This document shows positions 44,299 through 55,500 of a DNA stretch of 64,000 nucleotides, in pieces (the first letter of the stretch is position 1; each line of letters starts with the position of its first letter). The notes beneath the pieces were generated by a model, which saw nothing but the letters and a program-made list of their open reading frames with translations, was not told the origin of the DNA and did not search any database. The position numbers were made by a program, and so were the translations under genes. This stretch comes from Zygnema cylindricum (taxonomy: Eukaryota > Streptophyta > Zygnematophyceae > Zygnematales > Zygnemataceae): assembly GCA_037447655.1 (NCBI GenBank), contig JBBHKE010003299.1, positions 151,957 to 215,956 of the forward strand. Reading direction: 5' to 3'.

Positions 44299-44917
44299 TA
44301 CACCGCGAATCGTAATTAGAGTAAATTACTCTAATTCGGTCGCTCGAAATTTCGACTCTATGGCATAAAATAGAGTAAATGATTCTAATTTTTTCATTAT
44401 TCTAATTTAGGTAAGTTTAATTAGCGTAACAGTATTGTAATATAGGTTCGTTTTAAATAGTGTGGAGTAAGGACGACGTTCGACCGTGCAAAACTGTACT
44501 TTTTTAAGTAAAAAAGTACAAATAATGATTTAATACAATCGCGCTCGCACGTGAAATCGAACTAAGCGAAAAATCAATCACATCGAAAAAAAGCCGTTCG
44601 CATAACTCTCGTCCGTCGACAGCATCGTCGTCAGTGTGAACATTAACTGACATTCAGCACGACAAATAATACTAGCGTCATAATGACGTCAAAACTATAC
44701 GGACTGACAGATTTTGTACGTCCACGTAATTTAGTGTTCATAATTTCAGCGCTGGTAATTATTGCCGACTTAACCCAATATAGAGTACTTAAATAAATTA
44801 GAGTAAACTTCCTCAGTGAAAAAATTATATCACATAAATTAGAGTTCACTACTCTAATTGTTTTTTTTTGTTTTTTTACTCTAATTTTTTCATTACTCTA
44901 ATTACGATTCGCGGTGT
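44299..44917. mobile_element. CACCG-family element, long form
   Basis: TA-CACCGCGAATCGTAATTAG at the left and CTCTAATTACGATTCGCGG at the right; TA at both edges, fitting a TA target duplication as in Tc1/mariner-type elements. About 620 bp, no ORF of note. Lies only a few bases after the short form. Confidence 0.75.
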
Positions 44918-44932
44918 AGTGTCTAGTGTTAT

Positions 44933-45412
44933 GTGCAATACTTTTCAGCCTTGCAGGCTGCTGCCAGGTCCAACCTGGATATAGCATCTGCAGCTCTGCA
45001 GCTCTGCAACTTGTTGAAACAAGGACTACTGTGGTCCTCTTTACCAGCCATGGACAGCTTTTGCTGGATAGTTGCCGATGTTATTGCTGCCATGGCCCTA
45101 CGACCGTTTCGGAAAAAGCTTCAGTACAAGTTTAAAAATGAGGTTTACATAACTTTATTCGGAGAGCCTTACACGAGCATTTTTAAAAGTAAAGGAATAA
45201 TATATGGAAGCAAGGACCTGCAAACAGAATTTCGAGAAAAGTTGAAGAAGACGTCAGAGAAAACAATATTACAAGACTTGCATACAAGCTATAGTAAAGA
45301 GAAAACTCTTGTGATTATTTATTTTAAGCTTCTTTTGGTTCGTACGTTTAGAAAATTGAGCAGGGAAGCGCAATCGTTACTCTGGTACTTTAGTTTCCTT
45401 AATTTTAAATAG
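44933..45412 (+). CDS. Conserved upstream ORF, paralogue B locus
   Basis: An open frame of 159 codons starting MQYFSALQAAARSNLD and lacking the MITE interruption of copies A and C, so it is the least disturbed version. Shares PAMDSFCWIVADVIAAMALR, FRKKLQYKFK, DLQTEF and LLVRTFRKLS blocks with the others. Ends 51 bp before the start codon of gene B. Mixed charged/hydrophobic composition; no recognised family. Whether it is translated is unknown. Confidence 0.4.
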   Translation: MQYFSALQAAARSNLDIASAALQLCNLLKQGLLWSSLPAMDSFCWIVADVIAAMALRPFRKKLQYKFKNEVYITLFGEPYTSIFKSKGIIYGSKDLQTEFREKLKKTSEKTILQDLHTSYSKEKTLVIIYFKLLLVRTFRKLSREAQSLLWYFSFLNFK

Positions 45413-45463
45413 TTCAAGGAGGCATATAATTGAATAAAACAGGCAGTTGAACATTCGTCTACA

Positions 45464-48400
45464 ATGTTCAACAACAGCTTAAAATGGCACGTATGGAACA
45501 AAAGTCTCGCATTGTTAGTGTTTTTTTTGAATCCTCTCACAATTTTCCATTCCTGTGGTAATACCGGCAGCAAGCTGTGTGTTGAGGCCTCGGAAAATGC
45601 TGTTGAAGAAATGATGTTTGAGCTCATTCCTCGAAGAAATGAGTCAGAACAAGGTAGACTATTCTACTTTGTTTTATTTGTTAGAATATATGTTTTTTTT
45701 GTTTGATAGCTAAGTAATGTGTTCCTGTTGTTGTGTTGCTTAGTAATGTATTCTCTTGCTTTGTGGCTTACTTATGTATTCCCTTTGTTTTATTGCTTGG
45801 TAATGTATTCTCTTGTTTTATGGCTAGTAATATATTCCCTTGTTTTATGGCTAGTAATACATTCCCTTGTTTTATTGCTTAGTAATGTATTCCTTTGTTT
45901 TGTGTCTTAGTAATGTATGTTCGTTAGTTGTATTGCTAAGTAAAGGAGTACTTTGCTTTATTGCTTAGTAATGTATGATTTTTGGTTTTATGCCTAGAAA
46001 TGTATTCCGTTTGTTTTATAGCTGGATATCGTTTCCCTTTGTTTTATGACTTAGTAACATATTCCATTTGTTTATTGCTTGGTACTGTATCCTCTTGTTT
46101 TATGGCTAGTAATGTATTCCCTTTGTTTCATCTTATTGCTTTGTTTTATTGCATGCCTTTTTCTTGGTTTATTCAGAGATTCAGAATGCTTAATGAGGGG
46201 ATGTCTGTTTGTACTGCTACGTTTGCTGATTGGGAGCAGGGAAGGATAGAGAGGGAGGGGCAGAGGGGAACAGGGAAAGGGAGTCAAAGGAGACAAGCAT
46301 AGGAAGGGAGAGAGACAGAGAAAGAGAAGGGCAAGAAGTAGCGCAGTGTTCCTCTTTCTCCTTTCGTTCCCTCTCGTCCCTCTCTCCTATCTATCTTTTT
46401 CTTTTTTTCTCTTTCCTTGATTTTTCCTCTATGTCCCTTCCTCTACACCCTTATGTGGCCACAATTTTATCAGCCATCTATCAGTGACTTTTTGCTTCTT
46501 TTTGATGTCAATCGCAGCTTCTAAGCATAATTTGACAAGATTAGATTTCGGTATTCTTACTGTCTCAAATTTATCAAGTCCCTCAGGCTTCAATGCGACA
46601 GTCTGTCTCTGGTTCCCTCAGCCGGTAGGCCCCAGTTGGTTCAAGAGTGAGACTTTGGACGGGAAATTCGAGTTTACTTCTTTTACCAGAGAAGGACAAG
46701 ACTCCTCCAGAACTTTAAGTTTCAGGTGAAGAGCTCTGAGTTTTCTAAATGCTAAAGCTCCACGCCGGCCCGCTTTGCAGCCCAACCTCAAAATAAGTAA
46801 AAAAATACAAAATACAAAATACAAATTAAACATATTGTATTAACAGAAACCATGTTTCTGAATGCTAATGTTTCAGAAATTAACTTGCCAAAACTAAGAT
46901 TTCTGAAACTAAACTTTCCGAAATAAATTTTCTGAGAGTTGAGTTTCTGAAAAAACTAGATTCATTAAAAAATTTACTACTGGGTCCCAAAACCAGAACC
47001 GAATAGACACGAAATTCCCAATAATTCCCCTTTTTTTCGCCTCTTTTTTCCTTCGAAACATTTTTTCTCGCAATTTCCAACATCAAACCAGCCTTGTGTA
47101 GGCTTTGCTAGAGTCTGTCTGTTTTATTATTGTGCTGTGAAAAGTGCTTTGTTTTGTTTAGTGTGGTATAGAACGGGCAGATTATGAACAAACGCAGGAC
47201 ATAATTATTTACTTGTGGCAACTTTTAATTCATCGTCTTTGATTATGAGCCCTGAACGTTTCGCTTACGACAGGTTTCCCTCAGATATTTGTAGTTGTTT
47301 AGAATCTGTCGATTTGAATTAGCTCAAAATAATGTGGACAAAGCTTCGGTTAGCGGTTAGCTTACTGAGTGCTTCCTTTTTATCGGTTGATTGTATTGTA
47401 TGTATCGGTTATGATCACATTATATGTGCTGGTTTTAATTTTTCAGGAAAGTTGCTTTAAACGAAGCCTCCTCTCACTGCTCTGAGAATTCCATTTTTTC
47501 GTCAGACCCCACTGTAAGGCATTCGTCCAAATTACCTTCTTCCTAGTATTTTGTGGCCCTGTAAATTTCTAACCAAGGGAAAATAACCTTAAGCCTACAC
47601 ACTTAGCTGGGCATATTACCTCAATTTTTTTTGTATTTGAACCTTGGGTTTCATTTTTATCATTGCTGCTGTGGTTTCCCTGTCAAAGTCTTTGGTTTTA
47701 AATATGTTATGTAAATGTTAATGTGCTTGAACTGAGACGCAGGCAATTTTTGCACAAATAAAAGATGTCATTTTCACTGTTCGAGCTTCAGCGATGGACA
47801 GCAAAGGATCCACTCACGTCAGTTTTCCTTATCCATTCTCCTTATTTCGTTTTCTTGTTCTTTTCTTAGACGACACCTACTCCCAGTATAGTATGAAGCC
47901 TGACAGTACAAATGGCGGAAAACAGAGAACCAACAAAACCGACCATCACTGTGTTGGAAAAGTCAACATTTTCTAGAAAAACCATTACTGTGTTTTGGAC
48001 TATTGTAATACCTTTCAACGTAACATCTTTTATCCTCTATCATGCTTGCTCCAGAAAAACACTTTACCTGGTTTTGTCTTGAAAGGAAGTTTTGTAACTT
48101 TATTCCGTTTCTTGTTGCAGACGGGACCCGAGTCAACATACAGCAAATACCGCCTCTCTAAAAGGCCCCTTTCTTATTCACTTGTACAAGAAATGACGTC
48201 ACAAAGACACATGGCGAGTCCGTTCCGTCGAAAATTGCGTCAGACATCTGTTACCCCGACCAGATTTAGGAAAGCCAGCAACAAAATTTCTCCTGTGAAC
48301 CAAAACCAGAATGGTAACCAAAATGCAATTGCGATTGGCGACGGGGCATATGTGGTTCAAACGAACCAACAGGATCAGTATCAGAATAGCCCGAGTGTCA

Positions 48401-48579
48401 ATACAGACACTACGTTTTATTTTTATGGTGATAGTCAGAATACTCCCTCTCCCACTCCCACTCCCTCTCCTTCTCTCCCTCCCTCTCCCTCTCCCTCTGC
48501 CTCTGCCTCTCCCTCTCCCTCTCCCTCCCCCTCTACCCTACCTCTCCCTCTCCTTCTCTCTTCCTCACTCCCTAAGTGA
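45464..48579 (+). CDS. Paralogue B: unrecognised secreted-type protein, 5 exons
   Basis: Exons 45464-45653, 46518-46725, 47447-47513, 47743-47817 and 48121-48579 (332 residues), with exons 1-4 the same length and phase as in A and C and all GT..AG. Signal-like start (SLALLVFFLNPLTIFHSC); sequons NES and NAT kept. The middle keeps TVCLWFPQPVGPSWF, but the two nearby Cys of A/C (FCTTQGKGC) are both replaced (FTSFTREGQDSS), as expected if they pair with each other. The tail keeps RLSKRPLSYSLVQEM and NQNQNGNQN, but instead of stopping where A does, it runs on through a CTCCCT repeat and ends in a Pro/Ser-rich segment. An in-frame TGA upstream of the ATG supports the start. Function unknown. Confidence 0.78.
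45700..46150 (+). repeat. Degenerate minisatellite in intron 1 of paralogue B
   Basis: TTTTATTGCTTAGTAATGTATTCC-type units, as in intron 1 of paralogues A and C. Confidence 0.75.
48445..48560 (+). repeat. CTCCCT microsatellite within exon 5 of paralogue B
   Basis: CCCTCTCCCTCTCC-type repeat read in frame as Ser/Pro dipeptides; the homologous repeat is untranslated in paralogue A. Confidence 0.8.
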
Positions 48580-49255
48580 AACCTTAAAAAGGATAAAGAA
48601 CAAAAAAGAGATAGTAAAAAATGAATATGTAGTATAGTATATAATTGTCTTGATTGATTCCCAAATTTGTTATGAATGTAGAAACCATCTGTCGGAAGTT
48701 TAGCCTTGCATTTGAAATATGCATGATACTTCGGATTTGTCACTTTTCAACACACGATCAATAAGGAGGATATATTTGAAGTTGAGATTTAAATAAGTGA
48801 GTTTTGATGCGTTTTTCTATGTTGTAAACGGACGTAATGTCCTCAGTTTTTGTGAGTGTTTAAACTCATAACATATGATCTTGTTTCGAATTTTGAACTT
48901 AGTCAAACATCGTCGTTGAATTGGGTGTGCATTTTTTTTTGTTTGTTTGAAGTTGAAAACTTTTCAAAAAGTGGATTGAAACAATTAAATTTCGTGGAGA
49001 CAATGTTAAAGAGCTCTCTCATTTGTTTATACAACTCTTTGGCTTTGTCATCATCCTTCGCTTAAATGGATGGTCCAGTGTATAATGAACTTGCCAACTC
49101 TTAAACTAGTCAATTTTGTGTATCTTTTATTGTGGTGAATCACAAAAAATTTAAAACAAGTATTTTTTGTTTGCAAAAATTACATCTCAAAAAATCGTGA
49201 CATATTGTACCGCTACCCATAAATAGTAATTTGCCAAGGTCTCTACAGGGAACTG
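48580..49255 (+). other. 3' flank of paralogue B
   Basis: Non-coding, but conserved with the flank of A (from 31510), the inverted flank of C (50270-49440) and fragment D (54815-55490): blocks AAACCTTAAAAAGG, GTTTAGCCTTGCATTT, TTGAATTGGGTGTG and ATGGATGGTC. Confidence 0.65.
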
Positions 49256-49435
49256 TGAAACTAGTGGGAGCAAGCAAAAACAAGGGGGGCACAGCAAAAA
49301 GAAGGGGGCAGAGCTAGAGCTGAACTATTGCATGGACAACAATTAGCCTCGTCTCCTTACACTAAATTAGTATTAAATATTTTAATTTTGCATAACCAAT
49401 AATAACTCCTTCACGCTAATAACAATGGCGGTGTA
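49256..49435. other. Spacer between inverted paralogues B and C
   Basis: G-rich remnant (AAGGGGGGCACAGC) followed by the right end of a CACCG-family MITE (ACGCTAATAACAATGGCGGTGTA). It forms the centre of the large B/C inverted repeat. Confidence 0.55.
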
Positions 49436-49439
49436 GTTT

Positions 49440-50270
49440 TACTATTCCTTTGTAGAGATGCTGGCGAAATTGTATTAATAGGTAGTGTTTCAGTAAACCC
49501 GATCAAGGAACATGTCGCGATTTTTTGAGATATTATTTGTGCAACACAAAGAAATGATTGTTTTAGAGTATGTTTCATAGCAAGAAAAGATACGGAAAAA
49601 ATCATTAGTTCCGGAGTTCACAAATTTATGATATGTTAACTATGCCTTTTAATGAGGGATAATGACAAAGCCAAAACATAGTACATACAAACGTGAAAAG
49701 TCTTCAACATTCTATCTAACATTTAATTGTTCCAATTCAATTTTTAAGTAGTTTTCAACTTCGAACAAAGAAAAATTAACACACAAATTCAACGCCAATG
49801 TTTGTCTGAGTTCAAAAATTTAAAGACGAAAGACAAAAACTGCTGATAAGATGTCCGTTCACAACATAGAAACACATCAAAACTCACTTGTCCAATTATC
49901 ACCTTCAAATGGATTGAAGTTGATATATACTATTAATGGTATGCTGAAACGAGTATAATCCTAAGTAGCACACATTTAAAATTCAATGCTACATGTATGA
50001 TAGTGTATATATATATATATTATTCTATTTATATACATGTATAAATACACACACTCTCATGCTTACACACGCTATATCATCACATGGCGGAAAGAGTCAA
50101 AATATCACACCAACAGTCCTTGAGGAAAAACCCATCTCAAGTAAAGAGCCTTTTTTAACAAGATAGCATAAAATAAAAACGTTGAGGGTTCACGCTCTAC
50201 ATATTTACATATTCAAAGAACCAGATGGTAATTCAACTGGATAGTACATTTCTTTGAAGCTACCAATAAC
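49440..50270 (-). other. 3' flank of paralogue C
   Basis: Inverted match to the flank of B, including the CTCTACAAAGGAA.. block near 49450 and a TA microsatellite near 50004-50020. No gene. Confidence 0.6.
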
Positions 50271-53200
50271 CTATGGAAACTCGTTATTACTGTCCGCGTA
50301 GAAATAAGCTGCATTGTCATTATTTACACTCGGGCTATCCTGAAACTGATGCTGTTCGTTCGTTTGATCCACATATGCCTCGTCACCGGCAGCAAATCCG
50401 TTTTGGTTTCCATTCTGATTTTGGTTCACAGGAGAGTTTCCTTTACCGACATCCGGAAATAAGTTCGGAATGCCGGCATCCGCAAATACGGTCGGGGTAA
50501 CAGTTGCCTGACGCAATTTTCGACGGAACGGACTCGTCATGTGTCTTTGAGACATCATTTCTTGTACAAGTGAATGAGAAAGGGGCCTTTTTGAAAGGCG
50601 GTACTCGCTGTCTGTTGCCTCTGGTTCCGTCTGCATCAAGAAAGAAGAGGTAGAAAACGTCCTTTTCAAGACAATACCAGATGAAGAGTTTTTGGAGCAA
50701 GTATGATAGAGGATAAAAAAAGGTTGCATTGAAAGTAAAAAAAAAAGCCCAAACATATTAATTGTTTTCTCCAACACGCTGATGATTGGTTTTGTCGGTA
50801 AACTTCATTACTTCCTCTGTTTTTAATCACTTGCACTCTTCTTTTGGACGGCTTTATGGATACCACTGTGTTACCAATAACTTCCAGTAAAGTTTTTGTA
50901 GAAAAAATGAGCTATAGATTAAGTCACCGGTATCGACTTAAATTGTGCTCGATCTGACTCACAAAAGGAAAAAAACACAGGGACGTCTTAATGCATTTGG
51001 CTTTACTGTCAGACTACATACTAGGTGTAGGTGACTTCTAAGAAAAATGATTTTGTAAAAAAACAAAAAGAAAAAGAAAAAAGGAGAAAGGAAAACTGAC
51101 GTGAATGGATCCTTTGCTGTCCATTGCTGAAGCTCGAACAGAGAAAATGACATCTTTTATTTGTGCAAAAATTGCCTGCACCTCACAATACCATTTTACA
51201 AAAAATATTAAAAAACAAAGATAAAAGCATGGAAACAAAAGCAGAAAATGATAAAAATGAAGCCGTAGGTAGAAATGTAAAGAGCTAAAGACACGAAATC
51301 AATTGACAAACTTCCAAGGTAGATGCTCAGCTTAAGGTTATTTTCTCGAGGTAGTTAATTTACAGTGCCACAAAATAACATTGGGCGAAGGTAATCCAGA
51401 CCAATGCCTTACAGTGAGTTCTGACGAAAAAATGGAATTCTCAGAGCAGTGAGAGGAAGCTTCATCTAACGCAACTTTCCTGAAAAATCAAAAACAGCAC
51501 ATGTAACACAATCAAAACCCATACATACAATACAATCGACCGATAAAAAAACATAACTCAGTCACAGCCGACCGCCACCATTAGCATTGTCCACATTTTT
51601 TTTGAGATAAATCGACCATTTCTAAAAAATTACAAAAGTCTGTGGAAAACCTGTCGTAAGTGAAGCGTTCAGGGTCCATAATAAAAGAAGACAGGTTATA
51701 ATTGCCACAAGAATATAACTACGTCCTGCGTTCGTTTATAATCTGCCCGTTTAAATTCTACATCAAATGAAACAAGGCAGTTTTAACAGCACAATAGAAA
51801 AAGAAACAGAATCTTGCCTATACACGGCTGGTTTGCTGTTGGGAAATTGCGAGGAAAAACATTTCGAAGGAAAAGAGAGGCGGAAAAAAGAGGAAAGAAC
51901 TGGAATTCCGTTGTTTATTCAGTTCCGGTTTGTAACTTCTAGTTATTTTGGAAATTACACTCTCGGAAGTTCACTTTCAGAAAGTTTAATTTCATTAGTT
52001 TTGGAAAATTAATTTCAGAAACATTAGCTTGTCAAAATGCAGTTTTCTGTCAATATAATATGTTTAATTTGTGATTTGTATTCTTTTTCTTTATTTGAGG
52101 TTGAGGTGCCTCTAAGTGACACAGTGTGTATGAAGCATAAGCGTTGAGGAAACTCAGAGATCCTCACCTGAAGTTTAAACATCTGGAGCAGCCTTTCCCT
52201 TGTGTGGTACAAAAAGTAAAACTGAATTTCCCGTCCAAAGTCTCACTCTCGAACCAACTGGGGCCTACCGGTTGAGGGAACCAGAGACACACGGTCACAT
52301 TGGAGCCTGAGGGACTTGATAAACTTGAGACAGTAAGAAGACCGACATCTGTTCTTGTCAATTTATATTTGGAGGCTGCAATTGACACCAAAAAGAAGCA
52401 AAACATCGTTGATAAATGGCTGATAAAATTGTGGCCAATAAGGGTGTAGAGCAAGGGTCGTGGAGGAAAAGAAGCAAGAAGAAAAGAGGTAGGAGAACCA
52501 GGGACGAGCGGCAATGAACGGAGAAAGAGGAATATTGCACAACTATACGCCCTTGTCTTTCTCCCACTCTCTCCCTCCCTATGAGTGTCCCCTTTGACTC
52601 CCTTTTCCTGTCTCGCTCTACCCCTCCCTCTCTACCTTCCCCTGCTCCCAATCAGCAAACTTAGCAGAACAAACAGACAACCCTTCATTAAGCATCTATC
52701 CATGAATAAGCCAATACGTGGACAGAAAAAGGCATGCATTACTAAACATTAAAACAAAGGGGGCACATTCCTAAGCAACAAAAGTAAAGAAATACATTGT
52801 TAGGCAAAAAAACAAAAAGCAGGATATACTAAACAATAAATCAATTAGCGTGCATTACGAAGCAATAATACAAAAGGTGTACATTTAAACATTTCTAAGC
52901 AAAAAAACAAAAGGAAGACATTACTGAGCGATGAACAAAAGGAATACTTAGCAAATAAAACAGAAGGAATACATAATTAAGCAATAAAACAAAAGGAATA
53001 CAATACTAAGCAAATAACACAGAAGGAATACAATTCTAAGCAATAAAACAAAAAGGCATACATTACTATGCAAAACAATAAAAAGAATACATTACTAAGC
53101 AATAAAAGCAATAAAATAAAGGAATACATTACTAAGCCACAACACACATTACTATGCCATGACACATATTACTACGCAAAAAGACAGAAAGAACACTACT

Positions 53201-53621
53201 AAGCAATAAAACAAAAGGAATACATATAAAAGCAATTCAACAACGGGAATATATTACTAAGCAATTAAACAAAAGGTAGAGTTGGTCAAGCTTCATAGAA
53301 AAATACGTCCATTACGAAGCATTGAAACAAAAGACATACATTACCAAGCATCAAAAGAAGAGAAATGCATTACCATGCATTAAAACAAAAGACATACTAC
53401 AGACAAAGAAAACAGGTAAAAACCAGTCTACCTTGTTCCGACTCGTTTCTTCGAGGAATGAGCTCAAACATCAGTTCTTCAACGCCATTTTTGGAGGCTT
53501 CATTGCGCAATATGCTTGCACTACTATCACAGGAATGGAAAATTTGAAGAGAGTTAAAAAAACACACTAATAATGTGAGGCTTGTGTTTTTTAAGTGCCA
53601 TTTTAAGCTGTAATTCAACAT
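50271..53621 (-). CDS. Paralogue C: unrecognised secreted-type protein, 5 exons
   Basis: Minus-strand exons 53621-53432, 52375-52168, 51479-51413, 51175-51101 and 50630-50271 (stop TAG), in phase, 299 residues. Exons 1-4 are 190, 208, 67 and 75 nt, exactly as in A and B. Signal-like start (SLTLLVCFFNSLQIFHSC); NES and NVT sequons; TVCLWFPQPVGPSWF; FCTTQGKGCSRC with one Cys more than A. The tail has RLSKRPLSHSLVQEMMSQRH, a small insertion (IPNLFPDVGKG) relative to A, and NQNQNGNQNGF. Opposite orientation to B, tail to tail with it. All splice sites intact. No known domain. Confidence 0.8.
52740..53400 (-). repeat. Degenerate minisatellite in intron 1 of paralogue C
   Basis: On the plus strand it reads AAGCAATAAAACAAAAGGAATACATTACT-like units, the inverse of the repeats in A and B. 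Confidence 0.75.
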
Positions 53622-53727
53622 GGTGGACGATAGTTTGAGTGCGTGTTTTATTTAATAATATGCCTCTTTAAACTATTCAAAATGATAGAAATTAATGTAT
53701 CAGGTTAACACCGTTTTTCTTTACTGC

Positions 53728-54177
53728 TCAAGTATATATATATGTACGGACCGGAAGAAGCTTAACAACAATAATCAAAGAAATAGAAGAGTTTTCTCTT
53801 TTCTGGCTATAGGTTGTAGGAAAATCTTGTACTATTATTCTCTCTGAAGTTTTCTTCAACTTTTCTCGAAAATCTGTTTGCAGAGCTTTCTTTCCAAATA
53901 TTATTCCTATATTTTCCACTCTGCTTGTGTAAGGCTCTCTGAATAAAGTTGCGTAAAAATCTCTTTTAAACTTATTCTGAATATTTTTCCGAAACGGCCG
54001 TACAGCCATGGCTGCAATAGCATCTGTAACTTTCCAGTACAAGCTGTCCATGGCTGCAAAAGAGTACCACAGTAATCCTTGTTGACATTCCCCTGCAGGG
54101 TGAACCACTTCCAGCGCCAATGTTTCTTTCGTGATTCCATTCAGCTTTTCCCCGTGCACACGCGTCCAAATTTCCAT
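53728..54177 (-). CDS. Conserved upstream ORF, paralogue C locus
   Basis: A minus-strand frame of 149 codons very close to copy A (AAMDSLYWKVTDAIAAMAVR, FRKNIQNKFKRDF, ALQTDFREKLKKTSE). It shares with A the MITE-derived N-terminal part and is cut shorter at the C-terminus (VRTYIYT). Evidence and doubts are as for copies A and B. Confidence 0.35.
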   Translation of the reverse strand: MEIWTRVHGEKLNGITKETLALEVVHPAGECQQGLLWYSFAAMDSLYWKVTDAIAAMAVRPFRKNIQNKFKRDFYATLFREPYTSRVENIGIIFGKKALQTDFREKLKKTSERIIVQDFPTTYSQKRENSSISLIIVVKLLPVRTYIYT

Positions 54178-54415
54178 TTGGAGACCGCCAGTGGGAAGGT
54201 AAGATCCTCAAATTTCCATCGCGACCGTCGGATGAGTTTTTCGACATGTGTGCACGCAGAAAATATTGCTGACATAAGCTAGTAAAGAGGGAACACAGTA
54301 ATCCTTGTTGACATTCCGCGAGTTGCAGTCTCAGATCCAGGTTGGACCAATGACACTAGACACACGACATTAGCGTGACACTTGACACATGACCATACGT
54401 GACATTTGACACTAA

Positions 54416-54546
54416 AGGGGAATTCCCATTGGACATATTTGAATGTGTCAACGGTAAAATTTAAACATTTTTCGTTCGGCTTTCCTAAAATTTAGCGGAT
54501 ACGACAGCGTAACACATTAAAATATGTTCCGATGGAAATTTCCCTC
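54416..54546. mobile_element. Small GGGGAA..TTCCCTC MITE, best copy
   Basis: Inverted ends GGGGAATTCCCATTGGACAT and its imperfect complement ending GATGGAAATTTCCCTC, with ATATTTGAATGTGT inner arms. No ORF. Confidence 0.7.
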
Positions 54547-54551
54547 TTTAG

Positions 54552-54662
54552 ACAGACGGACGTCTTGCCAGCGGCAACCAAGCAGGCAGGAAAACGTGAC
54601 AGACTGACAGGTTTACTGGTTAGACGGGGGTCTTGCCGGCGTCAGCCTGGCAGGCAGAAAAA
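54552..54662 (-). promoter_or_regulatory. GC-rich hairpin motifs upstream of paralogue C
   Basis: Two inverted-orientation variants of the TTGCCAGGCTGCC..GGCAAG motif (GTCTTGCCAGCGGCAACC near 54562; GTCTTGCCGGCGTCAGCC near 54630). Same place relative to gene start as in copies A and B. Confidence 0.4.
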
Positions 54663-54754
54663 CATGACAATTTCACTGCCCGTAATTTGTAGAGTTCATC
54701 ATGACATCTTGCGGTGGCGCAAAACATTGCAAAAAAAGTTTCGCTCTTGCTCCC

Positions 54755-55500
54755 TATGGCACTCCCTCTCCCTCTCCCTCTCCCTCTCCCTCCCCTCTCC
54801 CTCCCCTCTCTCCCTAAGTGAACTCTTAAAAAGAAAAAAGAAAAGAAAAAGGTAGAAAAAAATTGAATACAAAGTATATATTTAATTGCCTTAATTGGGT
54901 TCTCCAAATTTGTTGAATTTGGCAACCATTTGGAAGTTTAGCCTCGCATTTCAAATATGCGTGATACTTAGTGTATTTCACGTTTCAACACCATCAATGA
55001 CGAGGATATATTTGAAGTCGGATTGATTGTTTAAACTCACAACTTATGTTTTTGTTTCAAATTTTGAAACCTATTCAAGCATCCCCGTTGAATTGGGTGT
55101 GTGCGTGTTTTTTTCGTTTTGTTCAAAGCTGAAAACTTCTCAAAAATTGGATTGAAACAATTAAATGTCATATGGAGACAATTTTAAAGAACTTTCACAT
55201 TTGTATATAAAACTATAATTCGGCTTTGTCATTATCCTTTGTTTAAATGGATGGTCACTATATCATAAGCTTGTCAACCCTCGAACCACTCAATTTCTCT
55301 GTACCTTTTATTGCTATAAATCATAAAACTCTAAAACGAGCAAATTCCTTGCTTTGCAAAAAATAATATCTAAAAAAAGAAACGAAGTATTCCTTTGTCG
55401 ATTTTTCTCAACTACTACCCATTAATACGATTTTGCCAAGATCTCTACAAAGGAACTGTGAAACCAGTGAAAGTACAACAAAAAAAAAGGGGGGAACAGT
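54755..55500 (+). pseudogene. Copy D: 3' relic of a fourth paralogue
   Basis: Begins with the CTCCCT repeat and then CTAAGTGAACTCTTAAAAAG and matches the B flank (48545-49290) through TTTAGCCTCGCATTTCAAATATG, TTGAATTGGGTGTGT and ATGGATGGTCACTAT to GTGAAACCAGTG. No coding exon remains. Its orientation is that of A and B. Confidence 0.65.

Noticed and set aside
52740-53400. Regularly spaced repeats considered as a CRISPR array
   Set aside because: Units are imperfect, lack constant-length spacers, lie in an intron of a eukaryotic gene, and recur in the paralogous introns.
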